Shown: piece by piece, positions 21,086-29,949 of the stretch
Numbering within the stretch: position 1 is the stretch's first letter
Layout: each line of letters begins with the position of its first letter
Assembly: GCA_035304345.1 (NCBI GenBank)
Contig: DATGQE010000066.1
Location: forward strand, 124,001-188,000
Source of the DNA: IDS-8 sp035304345
Lineage (GTDB): Bacteria; Pseudomonadota; Gammaproteobacteria; Steroidobacterales; Woeseiaceae
Reading direction: 5' to 3'
Length of the DNA stretch: 64,000 nt
Program-made: the position numbers and the translations under genes
The notes under the pieces: generated by a model
Databases searched by the model: none
Seen by the model: only the letters and a program-made list of their open reading frames with translations
Told to the model about the DNA's origin: nothing

Positions 21086-21916
21086 TCACGAGAAGCAGTG
21101 CTCCGGTGCAGGATAGGAACGATCCTTCACCGCCTGCACGTAAGCGGTGAGCGCCGCGAGCGGCGAATCCAGCCCCTGCATGAAATTCCGGACGAACCGC
21201 GGCACCCGGCCCTGCGTGATGCCCAGGATGTCGTAGAGCACGAGAATCTGCCCGTCGACCTGCGGCCCCGCGCCGATGCCGATCACGGGGATACCGACCG
21301 CCTCGGTGACGGCCTGCCCCACCTCGTTCGGCACGCATTCGAGCAGCACGATGTCGGCGCCGCATTCCTCGAGCCGCTTCGCCGCGTCCACCATCTGCCG
21401 CGCGGCTTCGGGGTCCCTGCCCTGCACGCGAAAGCCGCCGATCTTGTGCACCGACTGCGGCTTCAGGCCGAGATGCGCACACACCGGGATGTCGTGACGC
21501 GCGAGATGCTCGACGATCTCGAACTGCCCCTCCCCGCTCTCGAGCTTGATCATCATCGCCCCGCCCTCCTGCATGAGCAGCACGGCGTTGTGCAGCGCCT
21601 GGTCGGGCGTCGTGTAGCTCATGAACGGCATGTCCGCGACCAGGAACGAGCGCCGCAACCCGCGGGCGACGGCGCGCGTGTGGTAGATGATGTCCGCCAC
21701 GGTGACGGGCACCGTGGTGCCGTGGCCCTGGATCACCATGCCGAGCGAATCGCCGACCAGCACGAGATCCGTTCCGGCCGTGTCGACGAGCAGGGCGAAG
21801 CTCGCGTCGTAAGCCGTGAGGCACGCGATGGGCACGCCGTCCGCTTTCATCTTCCTGAGCGTGCCGATGTTCACCGGCGGCTCGGGCAGGTCACGATGCT
21901 GGAGCTGTGTGTACAT
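21086..21916 (-). CDS. panB: 3-methyl-2-oxobutanoate hydroxymethyltransferase
   Basis: A 276-residue TIM-barrel enzyme that adds a one-carbon unit from methylene-THF to ketoisovalerate to give ketopantoate. The metal and substrate residues lie in LVLVGDSLGMVIQGH, VPVTVADIIYHTRAV and FMSYTTPDQAL, with VCAHLGLKPQSV, LLECVP and VIGIGAGPQVDGQILVLYD following. Together with panC it makes the pantoate branch of coenzyme A synthesis. It lies between the deoxynucleoside kinase gene and panC. Confidence 0.97.
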   Translation of the reverse strand: MYTQLQHRDLPEPPVNIGTLRKMKADGVPIACLTAYDASFALLVDTAGTDLVLVGDSLGMVIQGHGTTVPVTVADIIYHTRAVARGLRRSFLVADMPFMSYTTPDQALHNAVLLMQEGGAMMIKLESGEGQFEIVEHLARHDIPVCAHLGLKPQSVHKIGGFRVQGRDPEAARQMVDAAKRLEECGADIVLLECVPNEVGQAVTEAVGIPVIGIGAGPQVDGQILVLYDILGITQGRVPRFVRNFMQGLDSPLAALTAYVQAVKDRSYPAPEHCFS

Positions 21917-21981
21917 GGCCTTCCGAAACGATACGCTCCGCGGAGCTTACCGGCGCCGGCCGGTTTCGGCTACTCGCGGTC

Positions 21982-22659
21982 TCAGGCGAACGCTGCTGCC
22001 GCCGCCGGATTGAAGAAATGGCGACCACCGGTGGTACGCCGGATCTGCTGCCAGAGCTGCTCGTAATCGGCGTCGTTGTGAATCGGGTCGATCGACGAGG
22101 CGTTCACGATGAGCAGCGGGCCGTCGTCGTACCGGTGAAAGAACCGCGCGTACGCGTCCGCCACGCGCTCGAGATAGGCCCGGTCGATGTGCCGTTCGTA
22201 GGGACGCCCGCGCCGCACGATGCGCCGCATGAGCGCATCGACCGACGCCTGCAGGTAGATCGTCAGGTCCGGCACCGGCACGTCGACGTCGAGCTTCTGC
22301 GTGATCTGGTCGTAAAGCCTGAGCTCCTCGGGATCGAGGTTCAGCTCGGCGAACAGCCGGTCCTTGGCGAAATGGAAATCGGCGACCCGCACCGGCGAGA
22401 ACAGGTCCGACTGGCGCAGGTCCTCGAGATGCCGCGCGCGGTGGAACAGGAAGAAAAGCTGCGCCGGCAGCGCCGCGTTGCGCCCGCTCTTGTAGAAGCG
22501 CTCCAGGAACGGGTTTTCCTCCGGGTGCTCGAGCACCACCTCGCCGTTGAAGCTCTCCGCCAGCCGTATGGCGAGGCTCGTCTTGCCGACGCCGATCGGC
22601 CCCTCCACGACGATGAACCGCGGCGGGTCGCCGGGCTTCTGCGCTGTCTCCTTCGTCAC
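21982..22659 (-). CDS. Deoxynucleoside kinase family protein
   Basis: A 225-residue P-loop kinase. VVEGPIGVGKTSLAIRLAE is the Walker A loop. VLEHPEENPFLERFYKSG, FLFHRARHL and the LID-type Arg stretch RRIVRRGRPYERHID match the deoxyadenosine/deoxyguanosine kinase group often found beside folK and panB in proteobacteria. The exact deoxynucleoside is not clear from sequence. The GTG at 22659 overlaps the folK stop in GTGA and has GGAAGGGGA upstream. The C-terminus ends in an Ala run. Confidence 0.88.
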   Translation of the reverse strand: MTKETAQKPGDPPRFIVVEGPIGVGKTSLAIRLAESFNGEVVLEHPEENPFLERFYKSGRNAALPAQLFFLFHRARHLEDLRQSDLFSPVRVADFHFAKDRLFAELNLDPEELRLYDQITQKLDVDVPVPDLTIYLQASVDALMRRIVRRGRPYERHIDRAYLERVADAYARFFHRYDDGPLLIVNASSIDPIHNDADYEQLWQQIRRTTGGRHFFNPAAAAAFA

Positions 22660-23168
22660 GCTCCCCTTCCGATGCGCTCGATCCTGGGTTCCGTGCGGCT
22701 CACGGCCCCGAGCAGCCGCGCCACGCTGCCGCGTCCCGGCACGACGAGGCCGGGGGCGATTTCCGAAAGCGGCAACAATACAAAATTTCGCTCCGCCGCG
22801 CGCGGATGCGGCAGGGTGAGCCCGGCCTCGTCGATGACGAGCGATCCGAGCGCCACGAGGTCGAGATCCAGCGGGCGCGGGCCCCAGTGCTCGCCCGGCG
22901 TTCTGCCGGCCTCCCGCTCGAACGCCTTGAGGCGCGCGAGCAGGTCGTGCGGGCCCAGCGTCGTCAGGAAGCCGGTGCAGGCATTGACGAAATCGGGCTG
23001 GTCCGCGGGGCCGAGCGGGGCCGATCGCCACAACCCCGAGTGGACGAACCAGCCGGAGTCGGGCAGCGTTTCCAGGGTCTTCTGGGCCCGGGTCACCTGG
23101 GCGACGGGGTCGGCGAGATTGCTGCCGATGGCAACGTAGGCGGGACGCCAGCGCGCGCGGGCGCTCAT
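22656..23168 (-). CDS. folK: 2-amino-4-hydroxy-6-hydroxymethyldihydropteridine diphosphokinase
   Basis: A 170-residue enzyme that transfers pyrophosphate from ATP to the pterin alcohol in folate synthesis. AYVAIGSNLADPVAQ opens the fold, GLWRSAPLGPADQPDFVNAC follows, and HWGPRPLDLDLVALG is the HPPK signature, with LTLPHPRAAERNFVLLPL near the end. The start at 23168 is 59 bases after the pcnB stop. The pcnB-folK order is common in gammaproteobacteria. Confidence 0.96.
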   Translation of the reverse strand: MSARARWRPAYVAIGSNLADPVAQVTRAQKTLETLPDSGWFVHSGLWRSAPLGPADQPDFVNACTGFLTTLGPHDLLARLKAFEREAGRTPGEHWGPRPLDLDLVALGSLVIDEAGLTLPHPRAAERNFVLLPLSEIAPGLVVPGRGSVARLLGAVSRTEPRIERIGRGA

Positions 23169-23227
23169 GCGGGACCGTGCCGGCGCGCGCCGGCGCCTCG
23201 CGTCGCGCCGCCGTCGCGCCGGGCCAC

Positions 23228-24556
23228 TCAGGCCTCCTGCTTCGGGCGGCGACGGCGCGGCTTGCGGCGCCGGCGCTTCTTCGCCCCGGCGAGCTCGAAC
23301 GTCTTGAGCCGCTCCTCGGCACTCTGGGTCTGCACGGCCGTCCAGAAGTCGGCCGTCTCCCGGTCGACCTCGCCGGCCTCGGCGCGCAGCATCAAAAAGT
23401 CGTAAGCGGCACGGAACCGCCGGTGCTCCAGGAAATTCAGGGCTCGCCGCCCGCGCTGCACCTCGAAGCGCGGCTGCATCGACAGCATGTCGCGCATCGG
23501 CGCGGTATAGCGCCGCGGGAGCGCGATCCGCGACTGCTGCATGAGGGTGACCTCCTGCGCCGCCCGCGCGAGCGCTTCCACCTCCGACATCGTGGTGGAC
23601 GCGCGCAGCTCCGCGGCGAGCTGTTTCACCGGCGCCCACAGGAATACGCCGAGCAGGAACATCGGCGTGATCGGGAGTCCCTTCGCCACGCGCTCGTCGG
23701 TGCTCGCGAGTGCGTGCCTGACGAAGCGCTCGAAACCGGGGTCCCGGTCGAGGTGCTCCGCGGTTTCCGGGAACAGGAGCTCGAACAGGCGGTACTCGCG
23801 CAGGAGCTCGAACGTCCTGAGTGCGTAACCGAGCTGGAACAGCTTCAGAAACTCGTCGAACAGCCGGGCCGGGGGAACGTTGCGCAGGAGCTGGCGCGTC
23901 TCTGCGATCGCCTGCACCGCCGCCTCGTCCAGCGTGAAGTCGAGCTTGGCCGCGAAGCGCACCGCGCGCAGCATGCGGACCGGGTCCTCGCGCAGCCTCT
24001 TGCGCGGGTCGCCGATGAACACGAGCCGGCGCGCCTTGAGGTCCTCGACACCGCCGACGTAGTCCCAGATGCTGAAATCGGCGATGTTGTAGTACAGGGC
24101 GTTGCAGGTGAAATCCCGGCGCCAGACGTCCTCCTCGATGGTGCCGTAGACGTTGTCGCGCAGGATCCGCCCCTGCTCGTCGTGCACGACGTCCGGTGTC
24201 TCCCCGTTGGTGTCCGCCGCCGCCGCGCCCCGGAAGGTCGCCACCTCGATGACCTCGCGCCCGAACCTGACGTGCGCGAGCCGGAACCGCCGCCCGATCA
24301 GGCGGCAGTTGGAGAACAGCGCCCGCACCTCGTCGGGATGGGCGTCGGTGGCGACGTCGAAGTCCTTCGGGTGCAGCCCGAGCAGCAGGTCCCGCACGCA
24401 ACCTCCCACCAGGAACGCCTGGTAGCCTGCCTTGTGCAGGCGGTACAGGACCTTGAGCGCGTTTTTCGAGATGTCGGCCCGGGAGATGTTGTGGGACGGG
24501 CGGGGGATGATCCGGGGCTCGGAGGTTCGCTGGATCCCGCTGATTTCCAAATACAA
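23228..24556 (-). CDS. pcnB: Poly(A) polymerase I
   Basis: A 442-residue nucleotidyltransferase that adds poly(A) tails to RNA 3' ends and promotes decay. AFLVGGCVRDLLLGLHPKDFDVATDA carries the catalytic carboxylates. RRDFTCNALYYNIADFSIWDYVGG and DPVRMLRAVRFAAKLDF are the CCA-adding/PcnB family hallmarks that follow. The C-terminus is strongly basic (KKRRRRKPRRRRPKQ), as in gammaproteobacterial PcnB. The likely start is TTG at 24556, 25 bases from a predicted minus-strand start point that shares its -10 region with the tRNA-Glu promoter. Confidence 0.95.
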   Translation of the reverse strand: MYLEISGIQRTSEPRIIPRPSHNISRADISKNALKVLYRLHKAGYQAFLVGGCVRDLLLGLHPKDFDVATDAHPDEVRALFSNCRLIGRRFRLAHVRFGREVIEVATFRGAAAADTNGETPDVVHDEQGRILRDNVYGTIEEDVWRRDFTCNALYYNIADFSIWDYVGGVEDLKARRLVFIGDPRKRLREDPVRMLRAVRFAAKLDFTLDEAAVQAIAETRQLLRNVPPARLFDEFLKLFQLGYALRTFELLREYRLFELLFPETAEHLDRDPGFERFVRHALASTDERVAKGLPITPMFLLGVFLWAPVKQLAAELRASTTMSEVEALARAAQEVTLMQQSRIALPRRYTAPMRDMLSMQPRFEVQRGRRALNFLEHRRFRAAYDFLMLRAEAGEVDRETADFWTAVQTQSAEERLKTFELAGAKKRRRRKPRRRRPKQEA

Positions 24557-24564
24557 TACCGCTC

Positions 24565-24592
24565 TTGAGGTTCGAAAACGGGGCCGTATAAT
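24565..24592 (+). promoter_or_regulatory. Promoter of tRNA-Glu (with a mirrored -10 facing pcnB)
   Basis: TTGAGG (24565-24570), a 16-base spacer and TATAAT (24587-24592) form the best sigma-70 promoter in the window. A GC-rich stretch just after the -10 resembles the discriminator of stringently controlled stable-RNA promoters. The minus strand across 24593-24588 reads TATTAT, a possible -10 for pcnB. Confidence 0.75.
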
Positions 24593-24627
24593 AGCAGCCC
24601 CTGCCGGGAGGCAGGCAGAATTCGGAA

Positions 24628-24703
24628 GCTCCCTTCGTCTAGTGGTTCAGGACACCGCCCTCTCACGGCGGCAACACCGGTTCGAATCCGGTAGGGAGTG
24701 CCA
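24628..24703 (+). tRNA. tRNA-Glu (CTC)
   Basis: A 76-base tRNA with encoded CCA. The acceptor stem GCTCCCT pairs with AGGGAGT (one G-T pair). The anticodon stem is CCGCC/GGCGG with loop CTCTCAC, giving anticodon CTC for GAG codons. The T arm is CACCGG TTCGAAT CCGGT-like. The D-arm sequence TCGTCTAGTGGTTCAGGACA is typical of bacterial tRNA-Glu. The CTC anticodon would supplement the usual TTC isoacceptor in a GC-rich genome. Confidence 0.96.
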
Positions 24704-24711
24704 ACACCGAA

Positions 24712-24741
24712 GGGCCGGCCCGCAGAGGGCCGGCCCTTTTT
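24712..24741 (+). terminator. Rho-independent terminator of tRNA-Glu
   Basis: Two copies of GGGCCGGCCC (24712-24721 and 24727-24736), separated by GCAGA, form a 10-bp perfect stem followed by five T residues. It lies 9 bases after the tRNA. Each arm is itself palindromic. Confidence 0.92.
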
Positions 24742-25013
24742 CGTGCGGAACGGCTCCTGCAGCAGGCGCGGGCGCACGAGCGTCCCGGCAGGCGGCTACC
24801 CACGCGAGGGCGCGCCGCGGCTTGTAGCGGAAACCCGCACACGCGGTTCCAGGGACCTCTGCCGAGCCGGCCGGACGTTTCCGCGGAAACGCGATCCCGC
24901 CTCCCGACCTGCCGCGGCAACCCCGCCCGGCCTGCCAAGGTGCGACGTGCGGGCGGACGGGTACAATGCGGCCGCCGGCAGCCGTGTCGGTCGAACGAGG
25001 ACACCGAGCAGAG

Positions 25014-26342
25014 ATGACGCCGCCCGCCGCCGACAATGCGCTCGCCCGGCTGACCTACCGCGTGCTGGGCGTGGACCGCCGCGAGTACGTCGCGGTCGCG
25101 TGGTCCTTCCTCTATTTCTTCTGCCTGCTCGCGTCCTACTACATGCTGCGCTCCGTGCGCGAGACGATGGCGATCGTGGGCGGCGTGGAAAACATCCACT
25201 GGCTCTTCCTCGGCACGTTCGTAGTCATGCTGCTCGCGACCCCGGTGTTCGGCTGGATCGCCTCGCGCTTCCCGCGCCGCGCGTTCGTGCCGTGGGTGTA
25301 CTGGTTCTTCATCGCCAACATTCTCGCGTTCTTCGCGGCGTTCACCGTGCTCGGGGACCAGCTCGACCGGGTCTGGGTCGGGCGCACGTTCTTCGTCTGG
25401 CTGAGCGTGTTCAACCTGTTCGTCGTCTCCGTGTTCTGGAGCTTCATGGTCGACATCTACAGCACGGAGCAGAGCCGGCGGCTGTTCGGGATCATCTCGG
25501 CCGGCGGCAGCACCGGAGCCTTCCTCGGCCCGCTGGTCACGAGCCTGGTGGTTGTGCCGATCGGCTTCGAGAACCTGCTGCCGCTCTCCGCCCTTCTTCT
25601 CGGGGTCGCCGTTTACTGCATCCACCGGCTGCGGCGCTGGTCGCTGCGGCAGGCGGCACCTGCGTCCGGGGACGGCGCGACCGCAGGCTCCCGGCCGCTC
25701 GGCGGCAGCGCGCTCGCCGGTATGAAGCTCGTGTTCACGACGCCCTACCTCGCGGCGATCGCTGCCGGCCAGAGCATCACCAACATCCTCGGGGCGGTGC
25801 TCTACGTGTACATGGCCCAGCTCGTGAGCCAGCACTTTCCCGTCGTCGACGAGCAGACGCGCGCGTTCGCCCTCGTCGACACTTTCTCGAACGCCCTCTC
25901 CTTCATCGGGCAACTGCTCGTCGTCAAGCACGCGGTGCAGCGACTCGGCATGGCCGGGACGCTGGCAATCGTGCCGCTTCTGTCGCTCCTCGGGTTCGCA
26001 CTTCTGGCCGCGAATCCGGTCTTCATCGTGGTGGCCGTGCTCCAGGTCGTGCGCCGGGGATTCGGCTACGGCATCTCGAAACCCGCTACGGACATGCTGT
26101 ATTCGGTCGTCAGCCGCGAAGCCAAGTACAAGGCAAAGAATTTCATCGAAACCGCCGTGTGGCGCGCGAGCGACCTGGCCGGGGTGTGGGCGCAGCGGCT
26201 CGTGTCCGGCATCGGGCTCGCCGGGATGTCCGTGGCCTGCCTGCCGCTGGCCGCGGCCTGGGTCGGACTCGCGCTCTGGATCGGCCGCGATTACCGGCGG
26301 CGCGAAGGCACGTCAGGGCAGGTGGCGTATGGACAGGCATGA
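25014..26342 (+). CDS. MFS-type transporter resembling ATP/ADP (NTP/NDP) exchangers
   Basis: About 442 residues with 11-12 predicted membrane segments. The N-terminal half (WSFLYFFCLLASYYMLRSVRE, LFLGTFVVMLLATPVFGWIASR, FFIANILAFFAAFTVLGD) resembles the bacterial transporters annotated as MFS or NTP/NDP exchange type. The substrate cannot be told. The ATG at 25014 lies about 47 bases after a TACAAT -10 (24962-24967). The in-frame ATG at 24966 falls inside that element and is unlikely. The 3' end overlaps the aldo/keto reductase by 14 bases. Confidence 0.8.
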   Translation: MTPPAADNALARLTYRVLGVDRREYVAVAWSFLYFFCLLASYYMLRSVRETMAIVGGVENIHWLFLGTFVVMLLATPVFGWIASRFPRRAFVPWVYWFFIANILAFFAAFTVLGDQLDRVWVGRTFFVWLSVFNLFVVSVFWSFMVDIYSTEQSRRLFGIISAGGSTGAFLGPLVTSLVVVPIGFENLLPLSALLLGVAVYCIHRLRRWSLRQAAPASGDGATAGSRPLGGSALAGMKLVFTTPYLAAIAAGQSITNILGAVLYVYMAQLVSQHFPVVDEQTRAFALVDTFSNALSFIGQLLVVKHAVQRLGMAGTLAIVPLLSLLGFALLAANPVFIVVAVLQVVRRGFGYGISKPATDMLYSVVSREAKYKAKNFIETAVWRASDLAGVWAQRLVSGIGLAGMSVACLPLAAAWVGLALWIGRDYRRREGTSGQVAYGQA

Positions 26343-27243
26343 GGGCTGGACGCGGCGCGAGGTGCTCTCCGCCGGCCTGGCGGCGGCAGTGGCGCCCGTG
26401 CTTGCAGGAGGCAGCGAAACGATGATTACACGACGTATTCCGGTGTCCGGCGAGGCGCTGCCGGTGATCGGCCTCGGGACCTGGCAGGTCTTCGACGTTC
26501 CCTCGACGCCGGAGGCTCTCGCGGCGCCGCGCCGCATCGTCGACATGCTCATCGAGAGCGGCGGCCGCCTGGTCGACAGCTCACCGATGTACGGGCGCGC
26601 GGAGCGGGTCGTCGGTGACGTGATCGCCGCCGGTGCCGACAGGAAGCGCCTCTTCCTCGCGACCAAGGTCTGGACCGACGGCAAGATGGCGGGCTGGCGG
26701 CAGATGGAACGTTCGCTCGAGCTCATGCGCACGGACGTCATCGACCTGATGCAGGTGCACAACCGGCGCGATCTCGAGACGCACCTCGAAACCATACGGG
26801 AATGGCAGGCGCAGAAGCGCATCCGCTACAGCGGCGTGACCGACTACCGGGAGAGCGCGCTCGACGACATGGCGGACGTGATGCGCCGCTACCGGCCGAA
26901 CTTCATCCAGATCAACTATTCGCTCGGCGAGCACGGGGCGGACGACCGCGTGCTGCCGATGGCGCAGGAGCTCGGGATCGCCGTGATCGTCAACCGCCCG
27001 TTCATGAGCGGGCGTTTGTTCCGCGCCGTAGCGGGACGCGAGCTGCCCGGCTGGGCACGCGAGCTCGCGGCGAGCTGGGGCCAGTTCTTCCTCAAGTTCA
27101 TCGTCGGCCACCCTGCCGTCACCTGCGTGATTCCGGCGACCTCCAACCCGGATCACATGGCCGACAACCTGGGCGCCGGCTTCGGCGAGCTGCCGGACGC
27201 CGCGACCCGCGCGCGCATGCTGCGTTACATCGAGGAGCTCTGA
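26329..27243 (+). CDS. Aldo/keto reductase with Tat-type signal
   Basis: A 304-residue protein. The N-terminus WTRREVLSAGLAAAVAPVLA has the twin-Arg, hydrophobic and Ala-rich pattern of a Tat signal, so it is probably exported folded with its NADP(H). The reductase barrel shows the catalytic set: Asp and Tyr in VDSSPMYGRAERVV, Lys in LFLATKVW and His in MQVHNRRD. The C-terminus, FIVGHPAVTCVIPATSNPDH, contacts the cofactor in this family. It is coupled to the transporter upstream and to the RDD gene downstream (adjacent GTG). The substrate is unknown. Confidence 0.88.
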   Translation: MDRHEGWTRREVLSAGLAAAVAPVLAGGSETMITRRIPVSGEALPVIGLGTWQVFDVPSTPEALAAPRRIVDMLIESGGRLVDSSPMYGRAERVVGDVIAAGADRKRLFLATKVWTDGKMAGWRQMERSLELMRTDVIDLMQVHNRRDLETHLETIREWQAQKRIRYSGVTDYRESALDDMADVMRRYRPNFIQINYSLGEHGADDRVLPMAQELGIAVIVNRPFMSGRLFRAVAGRELPGWARELAASWGQFFLKFIVGHPAVTCVIPATSNPDHMADNLGAGFGELPDAATRARMLRYIEEL

Positions 27244-27693
27244 GTGGAGAACGCGAGCCTCGGGCGCCGCCTGGGCGCCATACTGTACGACGGGCTGCTC
27301 CTCTTCGCGCTGCTGTGCGCCGGGACGGTGCCGTTCGTGCTGCTGTCCGGCGGCGAGGTCGAGCCCGGCACCCTCGTGCACCAGCTCACGCTGCTCGCCA
27401 TCTCGTGGGGGTTCTTCGCCGGCTTCTGGTCGCGCTACGGCCGCACCCTCGGGCTGCAGAGCTGGCGCCTGCGGATCGAGACCTTCGACGGGCACCGGCC
27501 GTCGCTGCTGCGTTCCACGGTCCGCTTCTTCGCCGCGATCCTGTCATGGCTGCCGGCCGGTCTCGGCTTCTGGTGGCAGCTCTGGGACCCGGAGCGCCTC
27601 GCCTGGCACGATCGCCTTTCCGGTACCCGCCTGCGCCGCGTCGCCGACGAGCGCACAGCGCGCGCAACCGCCCACCCGCCGGAAAGCGCGTGA
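27244..27693 (+). CDS. RDD-family membrane protein
   Basis: A 149-residue protein with about three hydrophobic segments. The N-terminal RRLGAILYDGLLLFALL contains the R..A...D pattern of the family, and RYGRTLGLQSWRLRIE and WHDRLSGTRL are the other conserved blocks. The GTG start directly follows the aldo/keto reductase stop, so it belongs to the same transcription unit. The function is not known. Some RDD proteins have been proposed as transporters. Confidence 0.88.
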   Translation: MENASLGRRLGAILYDGLLLFALLCAGTVPFVLLSGGEVEPGTLVHQLTLLAISWGFFAGFWSRYGRTLGLQSWRLRIETFDGHRPSLLRSTVRFFAAILSWLPAGLGFWWQLWDPERLAWHDRLSGTRLRRVADERTARATAHPPESA

Positions 27694-27742
27694 CCGCGCC
27701 GGGGAGCGCGCGGCGTGCCCGGCCGGCCGCCGCCCTCCTCCT

Positions 27743-28804
27743 TCAGCGCACGCGACTGAGCGCGAACACCGTGACGAGGACCAGCGCGATCGACGGCAGC
27801 CAGGTCACGAGCGCGGGATTCAGGTTGAACACCTGTCCCGAGTTCGCGAGCATCTCGCTCGCGAGGAAATAGAGCAGGCCGACCAGCACGCCGATCATGA
27901 GCCGCGTGCCGTGTCCCGCGGTGCGCAGCGACCCGAACACGAACGCGAGCGCGAGCACCGGCATGACCACCACCGTCGCGGTGCGCGCGATGCGCGACCA
28001 GAGCTCCATCTCGTAGCGCTCCGCGGACAGCCCGTTCTGCTTGAGATAGCCGATGTAGTTGATGAGCCCCCGCGCGGACAGGCTGATCGGCTTGACGAGC
28101 GCGATCCCCAGCACCTCGCTGTCGATGTCGAGCGATTCGACCGCGACCGGGCTCTGGATCGCCTCCACGCCGTCCGGCAGGAACCGCGTGGCGCGGAAGT
28201 TCTCGAGGATCCACCGGTCGTTCTCGTCGATCCCCGCGTTCTCCGCACGGGCGATCATCGCGAGCGAGTCGTCGTCGGCGAAGCGGTAGAGCCAGATGCC
28301 GCCGAGCTCGAACTCCGTGTTGATGCGCTCGAGGTGCAGGATCACGGGGCCGTCCTTGATCCACGCCGCGCTGCCCGGGGATTCCGACTGTGCGTAGATC
28401 GCCTGGTTGCGCGTGGTCCGCGCGAAGTAGTCGAGCGGCGGCCCGATGAACTCTCCCACCAGGGCCGTCAGCACCATCAGCACGACGCCCGCGACCGATA
28501 CCATGCCGACCAGCCGCACGACGGAAACGCCGGCCGTGCGGATGACGACCAGCTCGCTCGACGTCGCCAGGCTCCCCAGCCCCAGCAGCGAGCCGATGAG
28601 CGTGGCGATCGGCAGCATCTCGAACGAGAGCTGGGGCAGCCGCAGCACGGCGAACAGCAGGGCTTCCGGGATCCCGAAGTTGCCCTGCACGTTGTCGAGC
28701 TGGCCGATGAATTCGAACAGGCCGGCGAGCGCGAGCAGGACGAGCAGCACGAGCAGCGTGCTGTTGACGATCGTGCGCAGCAGGTAGCCCGTCAGGATGG
28801 CCAC
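27743..28804 (-). CDS. lptG: LPS export ABC transporter permease LptG
   Basis: A 353-residue inner membrane permease of the LptB2FGC machine that extracts lipopolysaccharide. Membrane segments cluster at the N-terminus (LLRTIVNSTLLVLLVLLALAG, then SFEMLPIATLIGSLLGLGSL) and the C-terminus (VVVMPVLALAFVFGSL and later). Between them is a periplasmic beta-jellyroll-like domain. SSELVVIRTAGVSVVRLV is the coupling helix that contacts LptB. The GTG at 28804 follows the lptF stop by two bases. Confidence 0.95.
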   Translation of the reverse strand: MAILTGYLLRTIVNSTLLVLLVLLALAGLFEFIGQLDNVQGNFGIPEALLFAVLRLPQLSFEMLPIATLIGSLLGLGSLATSSELVVIRTAGVSVVRLVGMVSVAGVVLMVLTALVGEFIGPPLDYFARTTRNQAIYAQSESPGSAAWIKDGPVILHLERINTEFELGGIWLYRFADDDSLAMIARAENAGIDENDRWILENFRATRFLPDGVEAIQSPVAVESLDIDSEVLGIALVKPISLSARGLINYIGYLKQNGLSAERYEMELWSRIARTATVVVMPVLALAFVFGSLRTAGHGTRLMIGVLVGLLYFLASEMLANSGQVFNLNPALVTWLPSIALVLVTVFALSRVR

Positions 28805-28806
28805 GA

Positions 28807-29892
28807 TCAGCGGCGCAGCAGGCGGCGGAACACGCCGTTGTTCCTGGCGAGCAATCCGAGGGCGACGAGCAGCATCGTGCCGTGCACCCACCACAGACCG
28901 GCTTCGGCCGGCAGCCTTCCCTGCTCGAGCCAGGCCTTGCCCGCGGAGAGCATGTTGAAATAGACGATGAACACCAGCAGGCCGACGGCGATCTTCCCGT
29001 AGCGCCCCTGACGCGGCTGGGTCCGGCTCAGCGGCACCGCGAGCACGGCGAGCACCACGGTCGACAACGGGATGCCGATGCGCCAGTGCAGCTCCGCCAC
29101 CTCGTAGCTGGAGCGCGGCGTCAACAGGTCCGCGAAGGGCATCTCGTCCGGATCGAGCGTGGGTTCCTGCATCGACGGCAGCCGGTACGGTATGCCGTGC
29201 TCGCCGAACTCCATCATGCGGAAATCGGTGGTGCCGGGCGTGCCTTCGTAGCGCCGCCCGTCGTACAGCACCAAGAAGCGCATGTTCGGATCGTCGGTCT
29301 CGCGCTGCTCGCCGCGCTCGGCCACGACGACCTCGACGCGGCCGGTCTCGAAGCGGCGCTGCATGAAGACGTTCTCCACCGTGCCGCCCTCCCGCACCGC
29401 CTCCGCGTACACGACCGCCGCGTTCTCGCCCGCCGTCGTGAACTCGCCGGGCTCGAGGCTCGTGAGGTCGGCCTGGCGCCGCGCCTCCAGTCCGATGCGC
29501 TCCACCGCGACCAGCGCCCGCGGTCCGACGTCCATGGCGATCCACGCGACCAGCGCGGCGAGCGGCACCACCAGCCACACGAGCGGCCGGTACACGCTGG
29601 CCGGCCCGACCCGGCAGGCCATCATCGCGGGCATCTCGCTGTCGCGATAGAAACGGCCCATGGCCAGCATGATCGACAGGAACACCCCGATCGGCACGAG
29701 TATCGTGAGGTACTGGAGCGCGGTGAGCCCGATCACCTGGAAGACGGAATCCCGTGGCAGGGCGCCGGCCGCCACGTCCCCCAGCACCCGCGCGAACTGG
29801 TTCGTGAGCAGGATGAACAGCAGGACCGCGGTCACCGCGAGCCAGGTCTGCGCGGTCTCGCGGAAGATGTAGCGGTCGAGGATGCGAAACAT
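28807..29892 (-). CDS. lptF: LPS export ABC transporter permease LptF
   Basis: A 361-residue partner of LptG. It begins MFRILDRYIFRETAQTWLAV, has early membrane segments, a coupling region FYRDSEMPAMMACRVGPASV, a periplasmic jellyroll domain (about 135-260) and C-terminal segments ending near a basic RRLLRR. It is divergent from pepA, as in E. coli. A possible minus-strand -10 TAGAAT lies at 29965-29960, about 68 bases before the ATG. Confidence 0.95.
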   Translation of the reverse strand: MFRILDRYIFRETAQTWLAVTAVLLFILLTNQFARVLGDVAAGALPRDSVFQVIGLTALQYLTILVPIGVFLSIMLAMGRFYRDSEMPAMMACRVGPASVYRPLVWLVVPLAALVAWIAMDVGPRALVAVERIGLEARRQADLTSLEPGEFTTAGENAAVVYAEAVREGGTVENVFMQRRFETGRVEVVVAERGEQRETDDPNMRFLVLYDGRRYEGTPGTTDFRMMEFGEHGIPYRLPSMQEPTLDPDEMPFADLLTPRSSYEVAELHWRIGIPLSTVVLAVLAVPLSRTQPRQGRYGKIAVGLLVFIVYFNMLSAGKAWLEQGRLPAEAGLWWVHGTMLLVALGLLARNNGVFRRLLRR

Positions 29893-29918
29893 CGAGCCGG
29901 GGGCGGGGTCCGGGATCG

Positions 29919-29949
29919 TTGAACCAAATGCGCGCGAATCGGGTAGACT
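29919..29949 (+). promoter_or_regulatory. Possible promoter for pepA-holC-valS
   Basis: TTGAAC (29919-29924) and TAGACT (29944-29949) are separated by 19 bases, a little long. The resulting leader to pepA at 30165 would be about 208 bases and holds several GC-rich inverted repeats but no run of T. The assignment is tentative. Confidence 0.3.
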
